The notes: a model not told the origin generated them from the sequence alone. DNA of 64,000 bases from Flavobacterium suncheonense GH29-5 = DSM 17707 (GCF_000430025.1 NZ_AUCZ01000008.1:62001-126000); one strand, 5' to 3'; positions 50,288 to 59,772 are shown, numbered from the stretch's first letter. Program-made: numbers and translations.

Positions 50288-51190
50288 ATGCCAGCAAATT
50301 TTCCAGAAGTTTGGTTAAACAGGGTTATTCAAAACCTTGGTAACACCCATGTTGCTCCATGGCTTGACGGCATCCCAGAGTTGGATGTGCAGGTTTTAGA
50401 AGTAGGCTCCGGAGACGCATCGGAAAGTAATATCATTTACATTCCTCGCACGTCTTTCAATCCGGACGTATTGATTAACAACTCAACGTATCCAATCGCG
50501 TTACAAGCGTTCACAGACGATAACGTAACCGTACAACTTGATAAATATCAAACGAAAGTTACAACACTTTCAGACGATCAAGTTATCGGAGCAGCTTATC
50601 CACGTATTGACGCAGCAACCGGCGGCCACGTTAGAGCAATCAACTCTAAGAAGTACAAAAAAGCAATTCACGCAATCGCTCCGGCTGCGGACACAACTAA
50701 CACTCCTGTAATTGTTGCAACAGGAACAGCTGTTGGAGGTATTCCAACTTTAATTTATGACGATTTGATCACTTTGAAAAATCGTTTGGATGCTGCGGAA
50801 GTTGCGCCTGAAAACAGACGATTAGTATTGTCAACACGCCACTACAATGATTTACTTTTAGATCGTAAAAACTTTGGCGACAAGTTGGTAAACTACACAA
50901 CTGGAATGGCGGCTCCTGTAATTGCAGGATTTGAAATTTACCAGTACAACGGCAACCCTTTATTCGATAACACTGGAGCTAAGAAAGCTTTTGGAGCTGT
51001 TAAAGCCGCTGGAGATCGTGAAGCTTCCGTAGTGTTCTGGAAAGATGGAATCGCTAAGAAAACCGGTTTGACAAAACAATACTTTGTTGAGTCGAAAAAC
51101 GATCCGGAAACACAAACCAACAAATTGAACTATCGTCACTACTTCATTGCCGTACCATTCGAGCAAAGAGGTGTTGGAGCGATTTACTAG
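50288..51190 (+). CDS. Major capsid protein
   Basis: A 300-residue protein of HK97-fold type (MPANFPEVWLNRVIQNLGNTHVAPWLDGIPELDVQV ... EGFEIYQ-like region ... KLNYRHYFIAVPFEQRG). It directly follows the protease/scaffold gene and is followed by a strong terminator, as expected of a highly expressed capsid gene. Assigned on context and general pattern. Confidence 0.82.
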   Translation: MPANFPEVWLNRVIQNLGNTHVAPWLDGIPELDVQVLEVGSGDASESNIIYIPRTSFNPDVLINNSTYPIALQAFTDDNVTVQLDKYQTKVTTLSDDQVIGAAYPRIDAATGGHVRAINSKKYKKAIHAIAPAADTTNTPVIVATGTAVGGIPTLIYDDLITLKNRLDAAEVAPENRRLVLSTRHYNDLLLDRKNFGDKLVNYTTGMAAPVIAGFEIYQYNGNPLFDNTGAKKAFGAVKAAGDREASVVFWKDGIAKKTGLTKQYFVESKNDPETQTNKLNYRHYFIAVPFEQRGVGAIY

Positions 51191-51210
51191 AATCTACCAA
51201 TATTATTAAT

Positions 51211-51243
51211 AAAAAGCCGTACTAACCGGTACGGCTTTTTTTA
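51211..51243 (+). terminator. Terminator after the capsid gene
   Basis: AAAAAGCCGTAC pairs with GTACGGCTTTTT around TAACCG, followed by T-run. Confidence 0.9.
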
Positions 51244-51256
51244 AAAATCTACACAA

Positions 51257-51598
51257 GTGCAGGAATTTTTAAGCGTAGTACTATATCCGTCACTGTTTGC
51301 CTTTTTAGGTATTGCCGGTACAAAGTTTTGGGATTATGTAAAAACAAAAACGCAAAACAAAATTGACAATGCCAGCGCAAAATCCGCTGAGATTGATGCA
51401 GAGATCAAAGCTTCGGAATTTTATAAAGGTCTTCTTGATGATTTAGGGGGGCGATTAGAAGTAGCAATAAAAGCTATTGAGGAGCGGGATAATAAGATTA
51501 AGGAACGTGATAAAAAAATCGACATGCTTCTTGTTGAGATTGAACAGCTAACAGACGAGCTAAGAAAATTTAAACAACTTAACGGTAAACAGCCATGA
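51257..51598 (+). CDS. Holin-like membrane protein with coiled coil
   Basis: A 113-residue protein starting at GTG: one N-terminal membrane helix (FLSVVLYPSLFAFLGIAGTKFW) and a long cytoplasmic coiled coil (KAIEERDNKIKERDKKIDML). It overlaps the endolysin gene by 4 bp, so a holin or related lysis role is likely, but single-helix holins are hard to identify by sequence. Confidence 0.6.
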   Translation: MQEFLSVVLYPSLFAFLGIAGTKFWDYVKTKTQNKIDNASAKSAEIDAEIKASEFYKGLLDDLGGRLEVAIKAIEERDNKIKERDKKIDMLLVEIEQLTDELRKFKQLNGKQP

Positions 51599-52050
51599 CA
51601 TTAGCAGCTAAAACTCTTGAGGTGGCCACGACCCAACTTGGTGTACAAGAAATCCCGAAAGGCAGCAATGCCGGCAAATCGGTAGAAGCTTATTTAAACA
51701 GCGTAGGACTTACAAAGGGGTACTCCTGGTGCATGGCATTTGTTTACTGGTGTACTAATCAGGCAGCCAAAAATATAGGGGTTGCAAACCCATTATCAAA
51801 AACCGGAGGCGTATTAAAGCAATGGAATTTACGACCTCTTTTACAGGTTACCAATCCGAAGCCTGGAGACATTTTTATAATGGATTACGGTAAAGGTTTA
51901 GGCCATACCGGAATAATTGAAAAAGTAGTTGGTAACACACTTTACACCATTGAAGGGAATACCAACGACGAGGGTAGCCGTGAAGGTTACGAAGTGTGCC
52001 GTCGCACACGTAAAAAAACAGACATGAAAGGTTATTTAAGAATCAATTAA
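51595..52050 (+). CDS. Endolysin, CHAP/NlpC-type amidase
   Basis: A 151-residue cysteine amidohydrolase: catalytic Cys in GYSWCMAFVYWCTN (near residue 45), His in GLGHTGIIEKV (near 103) and the following IEGNTNDEGSREG. It degrades peptidoglycan at lysis. No signal peptide, so it needs the holin. Confidence 0.88.
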   Translation: MTLAAKTLEVATTQLGVQEIPKGSNAGKSVEAYLNSVGLTKGYSWCMAFVYWCTNQAAKNIGVANPLSKTGGVLKQWNLRPLLQVTNPKPGDIFIMDYGKGLGHTGIIEKVVGNTLYTIEGNTNDEGSREGYEVCRRTRKKTDMKGYLRIN

Positions 52051-52065
52051 ACACTATTTAAACAT

Positions 52066-52551
52066 ATGAAAGCAAAACTATTTTTTAGCTGTCTGTTGTT
52101 TTCGTTACTACTGGCCGTAGGATGTACAAGTTCAAAGCCGGTAGTAGTCGAAACAAAAACGGAAGTTACAAAAACGGTCACCGAAACGGTACACGATACT
52201 GTTTTTCAAATCGAAAAGGACAGCTCCAGTTACAAGGCACTTATTGAGTGTGTGAATGGAAAACCTAAAATTAAAGAAGTCATTCAAAGCTATGCCGGAA
52301 AGAATTTAAAGCCTCCAAAGGTCAATTTAAAGGGCAACTATATTGAAATTGACTGCGAGACAAGAGCTCAGAAATTATTTGCGCAATGGAAGTCTAAATA
52401 TATTAAAGAACTCCATACCACTCAAACTCCTGTCGTTATTTACAAATTGACCAATTGTCAACAGCTCCAAATTTATTGTTTTCGCTTTATGATACTGGCG
52501 CTGTTAGTGTACTTAGGCTATAATCTAATTAAATACTATTTCAAACGATGA
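52066..52551 (+). CDS. Candidate unimolecular spanin (lipoprotein with C-terminal TM)
   Basis: A 161-residue protein with an N-terminal lipobox (LAVGC, Cys near residue 20) for outer membrane anchoring and a C-terminal membrane helix (CFRFMILALLVYLGYNLI) for the inner membrane. A lipoprotein spanning the periplasm with both anchors is the u-spanin plan of phage T1 gp11. Its position after endolysin fits. It overlaps the next gene by 4 bp. Confidence 0.7.
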   Translation: MKAKLFFSCLLFSLLLAVGCTSSKPVVVETKTEVTKTVTETVHDTVFQIEKDSSSYKALIECVNGKPKIKEVIQSYAGKNLKPPKVNLKGNYIEIDCETRAQKLFAQWKSKYIKELHTTQTPVVIYKLTNCQQLQIYCFRFMILALLVYLGYNLIKYYFKR

Positions 52552-52922
52552 ACACAGAACAAATCTGGAAAGAACATCCAACCTTAGAGGTTGTTTATGT
52601 AACAAGCGACGAAACCGCTTTCTACAATGAAAACGATGCGAAAAACCACGCTAAAGGATTAGAAAATAAATCAGTTGAACCGGTTTATAACCCTGCTCAT
52701 TTAGCTGTTGACGCAAAATTGGTAGAAGGTAACGACGAACCCGAATTGAGCGATTTTACAAAAGCACAATTGATTCAGTTTGCCAAAGACAATCAACTTG
52801 AAGTAAACGACAAGGCAAACAAACCTGAAATTTTAGCATCAATCCAAACCCAAATGGAAGCAAAAAACCAAGCCGATGAAAACGGTTCAGATGCTTCAGG
52901 GGGTTCTAATCCACAAGAGTAA
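52548..52922 (+). CDS. SAP/HeH-motif phage protein
   Basis: A 124-residue acidic protein with a SAP/HeH-like motif (LSDFTKAQLIQFAKDNQLEVNDKANKPEILASI, residues about 64-96) and a disordered Asn/Gly/Ser tail. Such proteins in Mu-like and lambdoid phages occur around head completion genes. It lies immediately before the sheath. Confidence 0.68.
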   Translation: MNTEQIWKEHPTLEVVYVTSDETAFYNENDAKNHAKGLENKSVEPVYNPAHLAVDAKLVEGNDEPELSDFTKAQLIQFAKDNQLEVNDKANKPEILASIQTQMEAKNQADENGSDASGGSNPQE

Positions 52923-54118
52923 TGTCACTACCAGGAGTAAACGTACAATTTGAAAACGGCAACCTTGGAGTAGTTGCCACCAATCCAGATGGTGTGTTTG
53001 GGTTGGTGTCATCAGCTACCGCCGTAGCATCAACTTTTGAACTTAACAAACACTACGTTATTAAGTCTTTGAAAGATGCTGAAAATTTAGGTATTACCAA
53101 TTCGGTTGGTAACTACGAACTGTATAAAACCATCAAAGAGTTTTATGCCGAAGCCGGTACCGGAACAGAACTTTGGATTTATGGTGTTGCAAAAACCCGC
53201 ACTTTAGATCAGTTGATTGATGATTCTGAAACCCTGTTAAATCTTTCAAATCGTAGAATTCGTGCTATCATTTTGAAGTATGCACCATCGGTGGCAGAAA
53301 CTACAACAGAGGACGGATTGCGTGAAGATTTTCCAGCAACTTTAGCCGCGGCTCAGGCAATGGCAGAAGCTTTTACTGTTGAAAAAATCCATCCCGTCAT
53401 CTTCATTTTAGAAGGCTATAACTTTACAGGAGTAGCTCAAGATTTAACCGGATTTGAACTAACCACTTATAACCGTGTTGCGGTAATGATTGGAGATACT
53501 GAAAAACGTTCGGATGCTGCGGGAACAAAAGGCGCTGCCGTTGGTGTTTTGGCCGGTAGATTGGCAAAGAACCAAGTGCATGTTAATGTTGGCCGCGTGA
53601 AAGATGGTGCGTTAAAGCCGTTGGAGTTTTTCATTGTAAACGCTCCGGTTGAGCAATATGATGTTGAAGCTTTACACGACAAAGGCTTTATCACTTTACG
53701 CACGCACGTTGGTAAATCCGGATATTATTTTTCAGACGATCCTTTAGCTTGTACGGTGGAAGACGATTACCACTACATTACTCGCAGACGTGTAATTGAC
53801 AAGGCTTACACTTTGGCCAACGCAACGTTAACCAACTTCTTACTGGATCAGGTTCCGTTAACCAATGAGGGCAAAATGCAGCCGTCATACGCTAAAGCGT
53901 TAGAAGCAGAAGTTGAACGTGTAATTGCGCAGGAAATGACCGCTAAAGGCGAAATTTCCGCGGATGTTACACAGGCCAATGATACAGGAGTGCAATGCGA
54001 AATAGATTTGAATGAGATTATCGCTACCACTTCCAAAATCAAAGGCCGCGTAAGAGTTAGACCTCACGGTTACGGACGATTCATTGAGTTTTCAATTGGT
54101 TATACCATTAATTCCTAA
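52922..54118 (+). CDS. Contractile tail sheath protein
   Basis: A 398-residue tail sheath (MSLPGVNVQFENGNLGVV ... LYKTIKEFYAEAGTGTELWIYGV ... YRVAV-like and HTHVGKSGYYFSDDPL). The DUF2586 type of Bacteroidota phages. Its first base is the last base of the preceding stop codon. Confidence 0.88.
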   Translation: MSLPGVNVQFENGNLGVVATNPDGVFGLVSSATAVASTFELNKHYVIKSLKDAENLGITNSVGNYELYKTIKEFYAEAGTGTELWIYGVAKTRTLDQLIDDSETLLNLSNRRIRAIILKYAPSVAETTTEDGLREDFPATLAAAQAMAEAFTVEKIHPVIFILEGYNFTGVAQDLTGFELTTYNRVAVMIGDTEKRSDAAGTKGAAVGVLAGRLAKNQVHVNVGRVKDGALKPLEFFIVNAPVEQYDVEALHDKGFITLRTHVGKSGYYFSDDPLACTVEDDYHYITRRRVIDKAYTLANATLTNFLLDQVPLTNEGKMQPSYAKALEAEVERVIAQEMTAKGEISADVTQANDTGVQCEIDLNEIIATTSKIKGRVRVRPHGYGRFIEFSIGYTINS

Positions 54119-54124
54119 TAAGAC

Positions 54125-54538
54125 ATGAGTTTCAATTCACGAGAATACGAATGGGCGGACATTACCTTGGTATTGGGAGGCCGAGACCTGACACGAATTC
54201 GTGCAGTAAAATACACTGAAAAAACCGAGAAAGAGGCCCTATATGCAAAAGGCCGTAACCCCGTAGCTATTCAAACCGGAAACGCTTCTTATGAGGGTGA
54301 AATCGGGCTGCTACAATCAGAGGTTGCCGCATTGGAGGACGCGGGTAACGGAAGTATAATGGGACTTTCTTTGGACGCGATTGTTTCGTACGGAAATCCA
54401 TCGACTGGTAATGCAATGCGTACTGACAGGATTACAGGACTTCAATTCACGGAGTCATCCAAAGAAATGAAACAAGGTGATAAGTTTATGGAGATTACCC
54501 TTCCTTTTATCGCTTTGGGTGTGAAAAACAATGCATAA
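54125..54538 (+). CDS. Tail tube protein
   Basis: A 137-residue protein (MSFNSREYEWADITLVLGGRDLTRIRAVKYTEKTEKEALYAKGRNPVAIQTG), the pattern of Bacteroidota contractile tail tubes. It follows the sheath by 6 bp and is closed by a hairpin, fitting a high-copy protein. Confidence 0.85.
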   Translation: MSFNSREYEWADITLVLGGRDLTRIRAVKYTEKTEKEALYAKGRNPVAIQTGNASYEGEIGLLQSEVAALEDAGNGSIMGLSLDAIVSYGNPSTGNAMRTDRITGLQFTESSKEMKQGDKFMEITLPFIALGVKNNA

Positions 54539-54543
54539 CATGA

Positions 54544-54566
54544 GCCTCGCCTTCGGGCGGGGTTTT
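54544..54566 (+). terminator. Hairpin with TTCG loop after the tube gene
   Basis: GCCTCGCC pairs with GGCGGGGT around the very stable TTCG loop, followed by four T. Probably partial termination, lowering expression of the tail assembly genes downstream. Confidence 0.75.
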
Positions 54567-54579
54567 AAAAAACAACAAT

Positions 54580-54888
54580 ATGACACCAGCAAAAAATCAA
54601 GAAGTAACCCAGGAGCAAATTGACGCCTGGAAAAGACAACATGGAAACGTGATGAAAATTACCGTCGACGACAAAGTTGGCTATTTCAAAACACTTTCAA
54701 GAAAAGGCTATTCTTATGCCTCACAAATTGGCGCAAAAGATCCTATGCAATTTAACGAAGCTGTTTTAAAAGATTGCTTTATCGGAGGCGATGAGGAGAT
54801 TATAACAAAAGACTCCTACTTCATGACAATTAGTACTCATGTTACCGAAATGCTTGGTATCATGTCTTCAAGCTTGGAAAAGCTTTAG
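54580..54888 (+). CDS. Tail assembly chaperone (short form)
   Basis: A 102-residue protein (MTPAKNQEVTQEQIDAWKRQHGNVMKITVDDKVGYFKTLSRKGYSYAS). Its place between tube and tape measure is that of tail assembly chaperones (lambda G, Mu gp41). A -1 frameshift near the end can extend it; see the next entry. Confidence 0.78.
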   Translation: MTPAKNQEVTQEQIDAWKRQHGNVMKITVDDKVGYFKTLSRKGYSYASQIGAKDPMQFNEAVLKDCFIGGDEEIITKDSYFMTISTHVTEMLGIMSSSLEKL

Positions 54889-55049
54889 AGTCGGCCGAAG
54901 TCGATAAAAACGACTTTGTAAGGATTACAAACGCCCAATTACGATATTATTTACATATCCAAAATCCGGACGACCTGGACGACACTGAATGGGCAATGCG
55001 AATAAAAGAACTTGAATATGTTCGTAAACTAGAAAACACCGCAAAATGA
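54876..55049 (+). other. Predicted -1 frameshift extension of the tail chaperone
   Basis: In the -1 frame after the slip heptamer GGAAAAG (54,876-54,882) an open frame of 55 codons runs GCT TTA GAG ... to TGA at 55,047, reaching the tape measure start. It has no start codon of its own before an internal ATG. The fusion would be about 156 residues. Confidence 0.7.
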
Positions 55050-57031
55050 GTACCGAAGCTTTAAATTTCATTCTTACCGTACAACAGAATTTTGATAAGG
55101 CGTTGACATCGTTCAATAACTTTCAGAATAAATTTGGTACGGGTATCGATAAAATTCAAAAGTCTCTTGATAGTGTTAAGTTAAATGCGTTCATTCAAAA
55201 TATCAATTCTGCGGCACAGGGAATCGAATCAATCAATGAGCCTGGTATGAAACTAAGTTCAAATATGTATGAACTTCAGGCGATGACCGGAGTTGCAGGT
55301 GAAAAAATCAAACAAATTGAGGAATACGCCCGAAATAGTGCCAAAACATTTGGTGGTTCTGCTGCTGATGGTGTAGAATCGTACAAACTCATTTTAGGGC
55401 AATTAACTCCAGAAATTGCGAAAGTACCTAAAGCTTTAGATGCAATGGGAAAATCGACCGCTACGACAAGTAAGTTAATGGGCGGCGATATTGTTGGAGC
55501 AACCGAGCTTTTGACAACTGCAATGAATCAATATCAAGTTTCTACAGATGATCCAATTAAAGCATCTGAAGAAATGGCCAAAATGATGAATGTTATGGCT
55601 GCAGCTGCCGGCGAAGGTTCGGCGGAGCTTCCAACGATTAAAAGAGCTTTAGAGCAGGCTGGTATGGGTGCCAAAATGGCTAACGTTTCTTTTGAAGAAA
55701 CAAATGCTGCCATTCAAATTTTGGATAAAGCCGGTAAAAAAGGTTCCGAGGGAGGTGTTGCATTGCGAAACGTTCTTGTTAAACTGGGTCAGGGAAAATA
55801 TATTCCTAAAGATTATCAGGAGGGATTACAGAAGTTAGGTATCGATACCGTTAAACTAGCGGACAAAAACTTGTCATTAGCTGACAGGTTAAAAATATTG
55901 AAGCCTGCTATGAAAGATAGCGCTTTGCTTTCGGCTTGGCTTGGTGAAGGAGCCGACGGTGCAACAAAAGCGCTGATGGAACAAATTCCGGAACTTGAAA
56001 GGCTTACGGGTGCCGTTACAGGAACCAATACCGCTTACGAGCAGGCAGCTAAAATAATGGAAAGCCCCGAAGAGAAAAACAAAAGGTTGCAGGCTCAAAT
56101 TGACGATTTTAAAATATCGCTTTTCAATGGCACAAACGGGCTTTTAGGTTATGCAAGTGTATTAGGAAAAACAGCCGGAGACTTTGCTAATCTTATGCCT
56201 ATTTTCAGTGGAGCCGGTACAGTGTTGAGCACTTTGACAAGCGCTACAAAATTACAGGCCCTTTGGACTGGCATTGTAGGAAATGCAACAGCGGTTTGGA
56301 CCGGAATACAGGCTGCATTTAATGTGGTTATGGCCATGAACCCAATCGTGTTAGTTGTGTTGGCTGTTATCGCTCTTGTTGCTGCCATTGTTTGGGTTGC
56401 TTCGGCAACTGAAGGTTGGGGTAAAATGTGGCAACATACTGTCAATGGGGCAAAACTAATTTTTCAGGCTTACGTTGAATTGGCAAAAGCGCAGTTCAAT
56501 ACGTTGGTTAACGGTATAATGATTGGTGTTAATAAAATTCAGATTGCGTGGTATAAGTTTAAGAATGCGGTTGGAATGGGTGATAAAAACCAAAACCAAG
56601 CCATGATTAATCAGCTAAACGCCGATGTTGAGCAGCGCAAGGAAAGTATAAAAGCCGGATATAAAAAAGCCGGAGAAACGGCACTTAAAGCAAAAGACGA
56701 GTTTTCAAAGGCGTTCAATTCCGTGAAATGGAAAAAGGACAAAAAAGAGGCTTCTTCTGATGGTATTTCCGCTCCTGGTGTTCCGGGAGTTGATCCAAAC
56801 GCTCCGGGAGGCAATGGGGACGCCGGAGGCTCAGACAAAGGAAAAAAAACCAATGAAGCGGTGGCTACCGGAGGAACAAAACATAATTACATCACGATTA
56901 ACCTTAAAGATTTAATCGGGGTTCTAAACATAAGCGGTAAAGATTTTAAAGATTCTGCTAATCAGATGACTGAACAAACAGAAGATGCTTTATTGCGATT
57001 ATTGGCATCGGCCACAACAACAGCAGGATAA
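55046..57031 (+). CDS. Tail tape measure protein (TP901 type)
   Basis: A 661-residue tape measure: TP901-family N-terminal region with MYELQAMTGVAGEKIKQIEEYARNSAKTFGGSAADGVESYK, the hydrophobic stretch VVMAMNPIVLVVLAVIALVAAIVWVASATEG (about residues 428-458) and a Gly/Ala-rich C-terminal linker. Its length sets tail length; 661 residues imply a fairly short tail. Confidence 0.92.
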   Translation: MSTEALNFILTVQQNFDKALTSFNNFQNKFGTGIDKIQKSLDSVKLNAFIQNINSAAQGIESINEPGMKLSSNMYELQAMTGVAGEKIKQIEEYARNSAKTFGGSAADGVESYKLILGQLTPEIAKVPKALDAMGKSTATTSKLMGGDIVGATELLTTAMNQYQVSTDDPIKASEEMAKMMNVMAAAAGEGSAELPTIKRALEQAGMGAKMANVSFEETNAAIQILDKAGKKGSEGGVALRNVLVKLGQGKYIPKDYQEGLQKLGIDTVKLADKNLSLADRLKILKPAMKDSALLSAWLGEGADGATKALMEQIPELERLTGAVTGTNTAYEQAAKIMESPEEKNKRLQAQIDDFKISLFNGTNGLLGYASVLGKTAGDFANLMPIFSGAGTVLSTLTSATKLQALWTGIVGNATAVWTGIQAAFNVVMAMNPIVLVVLAVIALVAAIVWVASATEGWGKMWQHTVNGAKLIFQAYVELAKAQFNTLVNGIMIGVNKIQIAWYKFKNAVGMGDKNQNQAMINQLNADVEQRKESIKAGYKKAGETALKAKDEFSKAFNSVKWKKDKKEASSDGISAPGVPGVDPNAPGGNGDAGGSDKGKKTNEAVATGGTKHNYITINLKDLIGVLNISGKDFKDSANQMTEQTEDALLRLLASATTTAG

Positions 57032-57693
57032 TGTTAGACAATACAGACATACTATTTGCTTCGCTGATGGGCGCTAACAAGGTTGGCGAAATTCAGCGTT
57101 TAAATTTGGTTCAGAACGAACTCTCAAAGAGAGTGCTCCCGGCAATTCCTTTTTTACCGGTTAAAAATGAAACTGTGATAGCACAAGCGAAATATGATCA
57201 GTCTTTTAATCCGTGGATGGCGTCAGCTCCAATATCGGAAGAGCAACAGTTTTTTCCGTTATCCTTCAGTTTTACAGAGAATGGTGAAAAGTGGACTTTT
57301 CCTTTTGAACCAATGCTTTCAATAAGCTCCGGGAACAACGTTGTTGAGCGTAATGTTGCTAAACAGGATAACATGATTGGAACGGTTAAGGAACGGTGGA
57401 GCCAGAAGGATTTTGAAATTTCAATTACTGGAGCTTTGATTGGCTCAATGATGAAAGGACAGCCACAGGATTGTTACCCGGTTGAAATGATGTCCCGCCT
57501 GTTTGAGTTTTTAAAGCACAGGAAAGAAATTTTTGTTTACAGTTTTCCTTTGGAAACGTTAGGTATTACAAAAGTTGTGATTTACGATTATAGCTTTCCA
57601 TTTACCAAAGGTGAAAACGTTCAGGCATACGACATCAAAGTAAAAAGTGATTTTGCTTACAATCTATTGGTTAAGGAGGAGGATATAAAATAA
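57031..57693 (+). CDS. DUF6046-like baseplate-proximal protein
   Basis: A 220-residue protein (MLDNTDILFASLMGANKVGEIQRLN ... FNPWMASAPISEEQQFFPLSFSFTENGEKWTFPFEPMLSISSGNNVVERN). This resembles proteins found after the tape measure in Bacteroidota contractile phages. Its start overlaps the stop before it. Role in the tail hub is inferred. Confidence 0.7.
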   Translation: MLDNTDILFASLMGANKVGEIQRLNLVQNELSKRVLPAIPFLPVKNETVIAQAKYDQSFNPWMASAPISEEQQFFPLSFSFTENGEKWTFPFEPMLSISSGNNVVERNVAKQDNMIGTVKERWSQKDFEISITGALIGSMMKGQPQDCYPVEMMSRLFEFLKHRKEIFVYSFPLETLGITKVVIYDYSFPFTKGENVQAYDIKVKSDFAYNLLVKEEDIK

Positions 57694-57697
57694 GAGC

Positions 57698-58672
57698 ATG
57701 TACAATATTATTTGGGACATAAAATTCAAAAATGAAAAGGGAGAAACGTACAGTCTTAAAACTGTTGAAACGATTGAAGTTGAATGTTCGGTGGATAATT
57801 TGGCGGACATCGCTTTCATTAGTATTCCGGATGCCGTAAACAATCAGGTTTTAAGTCTTGAAAATAAAATTGGTCGTGGTACGGAAGTTACCATAAAAGC
57901 CGGTTATGACAAGAAACTTGAAACGGAGTTTGAAGGATATATAACAGAGGTTCAAACCAATAACAGCACAATCCGAATCGTTTGTGAGGATGCTTTGTTT
58001 TTGTTCAGAAAAGCCGTCAAGGATGTGGAGTTGAAACCTACATCGGTAAAGAAAATAGCGGAATACATTGTTAAGGCGATAAATCCAGGATTCAAAGTTG
58101 TTTGTGATTTTGATATTGCTTATGAAAAGTTTGTAATTCATAAGGCTACAGGTTATGATGTTTTGAAAAAAATAGCTGAAGAAACTAAAGCTAATATTTT
58201 TTTCGACACAACAAAAAAAGAACTTCACATACACCCCCCGTATGTTGAGAAAGGTGGTGATGTAATTTATAGTTATCAACATAATATTGAAAGTGCCTCT
58301 TTAGAGTATAAAAAAGCAATTGACCGTAAAGTTGAAGTAACGGTCGAGAGTGTAGATAAGAATGGGAAAGTTCAAAGCTATACAAATGGAACCACTGGAG
58401 GTGATAAAGTTACTTTAAAAGTTGGGGCAATAGCCCAAGGCGAATTAAAACGAATTGCTGATGCGGAACTCATTAAAAGAAGTGCAGACGGTTACGAGGG
58501 GAGTTTGGAAAGTTGGTTAATACCAATGGTAAAACCAACGTATAGCGCTAAGATTTATGACAGGGATTATCCTGAAAAAACAGGTAAATATTATGTAGTA
58601 AGTGTAAAAACGTCCATAAGCAGTTCCGGAGGAAAACGCACCGTGCAGCTCGGAGTTAAATTGAGTACCTAA
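57698..58672 (+). CDS. Baseplate hub protein (gpD/gp44-like)
   Basis: A 324-residue hub protein of the late control D/gp44 kind: ISIPDAVNNQVLSLENKIGRGTEVTIKAGY, EFEGYITEVQTNNSTIRIVCEDALFLFRKA and GYDVLKKIAEETKANIFFDTTKKELHIH are characteristic of the fold. It joins the tail tube to the spike. Confidence 0.85.
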   Translation: MYNIIWDIKFKNEKGETYSLKTVETIEVECSVDNLADIAFISIPDAVNNQVLSLENKIGRGTEVTIKAGYDKKLETEFEGYITEVQTNNSTIRIVCEDALFLFRKAVKDVELKPTSVKKIAEYIVKAINPGFKVVCDFDIAYEKFVIHKATGYDVLKKIAEETKANIFFDTTKKELHIHPPYVEKGGDVIYSYQHNIESASLEYKKAIDRKVEVTVESVDKNGKVQSYTNGTTGGDKVTLKVGAIAQGELKRIADAELIKRSADGYEGSLESWLIPMVKPTYSAKIYDRDYPEKTGKYYVVSVKTSISSSGGKRTVQLGVKLST

Positions 58673-59181
58673 TGAAAGACAAGAAAGCACAAATAAGAGC
58701 AAAACTGAAAGAATTGGTAGCGGCTAATCCAAATTTGCCGATTGCCGCGGAAGTTGTTTCTGTGACCGGTAATTTTTGTTCAGTAAAACTTTCAGGGGGG
58801 TTGGTATTGTCTGATGTAAGGCTAATGGCGACGTTGGATCCTGAAAATGGAATTTTACTAACGCCAAAAGTTGGAAGTGATGTTTTGGTTCTAAGTCAAA
58901 CCGGTGAACTCTCAGGGTTATTTGTTGTTAAGGTTAACGAGATTGATAAACTAACATGCAAAAATGAAGACTTTGAATTTGTTATTGATACTGTTTTAAA
59001 AAAAGTAACGATAAAAAACTCCGGAGCGAACGTTGGGCAGTTGATTGGTCAATTAATTGATACAGTAAAATCAGCACAGGTAATTGTGCCTGGTGCTGGA
59101 ACCGGAACAATTGATCCGGCAACTCAAGCGCAATTAACAACTATTAAAACGCAGTTTAATTCCATTTTAAATGCCAATTAA
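58672..59181 (+). CDS. Baseplate spike / assembly protein (gpV/gp45-like)
   Basis: A 169-residue protein with an OB-fold followed by a beta-helix-like and helical tail (FCSVKLSGGLVLSDVRLMAT ... KVGSDVLVLSQTGELSGLFVVKVNEIDKLTCKNEDFEFVIDTVLKKVTIKNSG). Overlaps the hub stop by one base. Confidence 0.8.
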   Translation: MKDKKAQIRAKLKELVAANPNLPIAAEVVSVTGNFCSVKLSGGLVLSDVRLMATLDPENGILLTPKVGSDVLVLSQTGELSGLFVVKVNEIDKLTCKNEDFEFVIDTVLKKVTIKNSGANVGQLIGQLIDTVKSAQVIVPGAGTGTIDPATQAQLTTIKTQFNSILNAN

Positions 59182-59520
59182 ATGAAACAAATTGGGATAC
59201 AACTTAACGACAATAGCGACAATGGAGCTTTACTTGATTTAAAAATTGATGTTGTGCGAGATGATTCCGGAAAGATTATCCAGGGTATTGTTGTTGGGGA
59301 AACCAAAAACCAGAATCAGGCGACAATCATAATTGCTAATCCTGGAGATTTTTTCTTTATGCCAACACTTGGGGCATCAATTGATAATTTGCTTTTGGAT
59401 AACGATTTTTTAAGGACACGTCACCGAATTAGGGAGCATTTAGCAAAAGACGGATTGATAGTAAAAAAACTGGAATTATACGAAGGTAAACCGTTAGTTA
59501 TTGAGGCTGATTATGAGTAG
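59182..59520 (+). CDS. Baseplate wedge protein (gp46/gpW/gp25-like)
   Basis: A 112-residue protein with the gp25-like core NPGDFFFMPTLGASIDNLLLDNDFLRTRHRIREHL. Part of the baseplate wedge of contractile tails. Confidence 0.8.
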   Translation: MKQIGIQLNDNSDNGALLDLKIDVVRDDSGKIIQGIVVGETKNQNQATIIIANPGDFFFMPTLGASIDNLLLDNDFLRTRHRIREHLAKDGLIVKKLELYEGKPLVIEADYE

Positions 59521-59770
59521 TGTTTTAAGAGGACAAAGTTTGATTGATAAAGCCGTGGAGCTTACTGGAGACGCTGAAAGCGCAATCCTAATGTCCTTTT
59601 TAAATCAGATAAGTGTAACAGACTCTTTGAGTATTGGAACGCAATTAAAAAAGACAGAGATAAAAGATTATGATGTTGTGGACTTCTTTTCAATAGTAAA
59701 ACCCGCAACAGCATTGTCTCCAAAATTATATGAATACGAATTACCGGGAGAGTTCCCATTTTCATTCTAA
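59513..59770 (+). CDS. LysM-like small baseplate protein
   Basis: An 85-residue protein from ATG at 59,513: VLRGQSLIDKAVELTGDAESAILMSFLNQISVTDSLSIGTQL is LysM-like. It overlaps the gene before it by 8 bp. Similar proteins bridge baseplate parts in Bacteroidota phages. Confidence 0.68.
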   Translation: MSSVLRGQSLIDKAVELTGDAESAILMSFLNQISVTDSLSIGTQLKKTEIKDYDVVDFFSIVKPATALSPKLYEYELPGEFPFSF

Positions 59771-59772
59771 CT

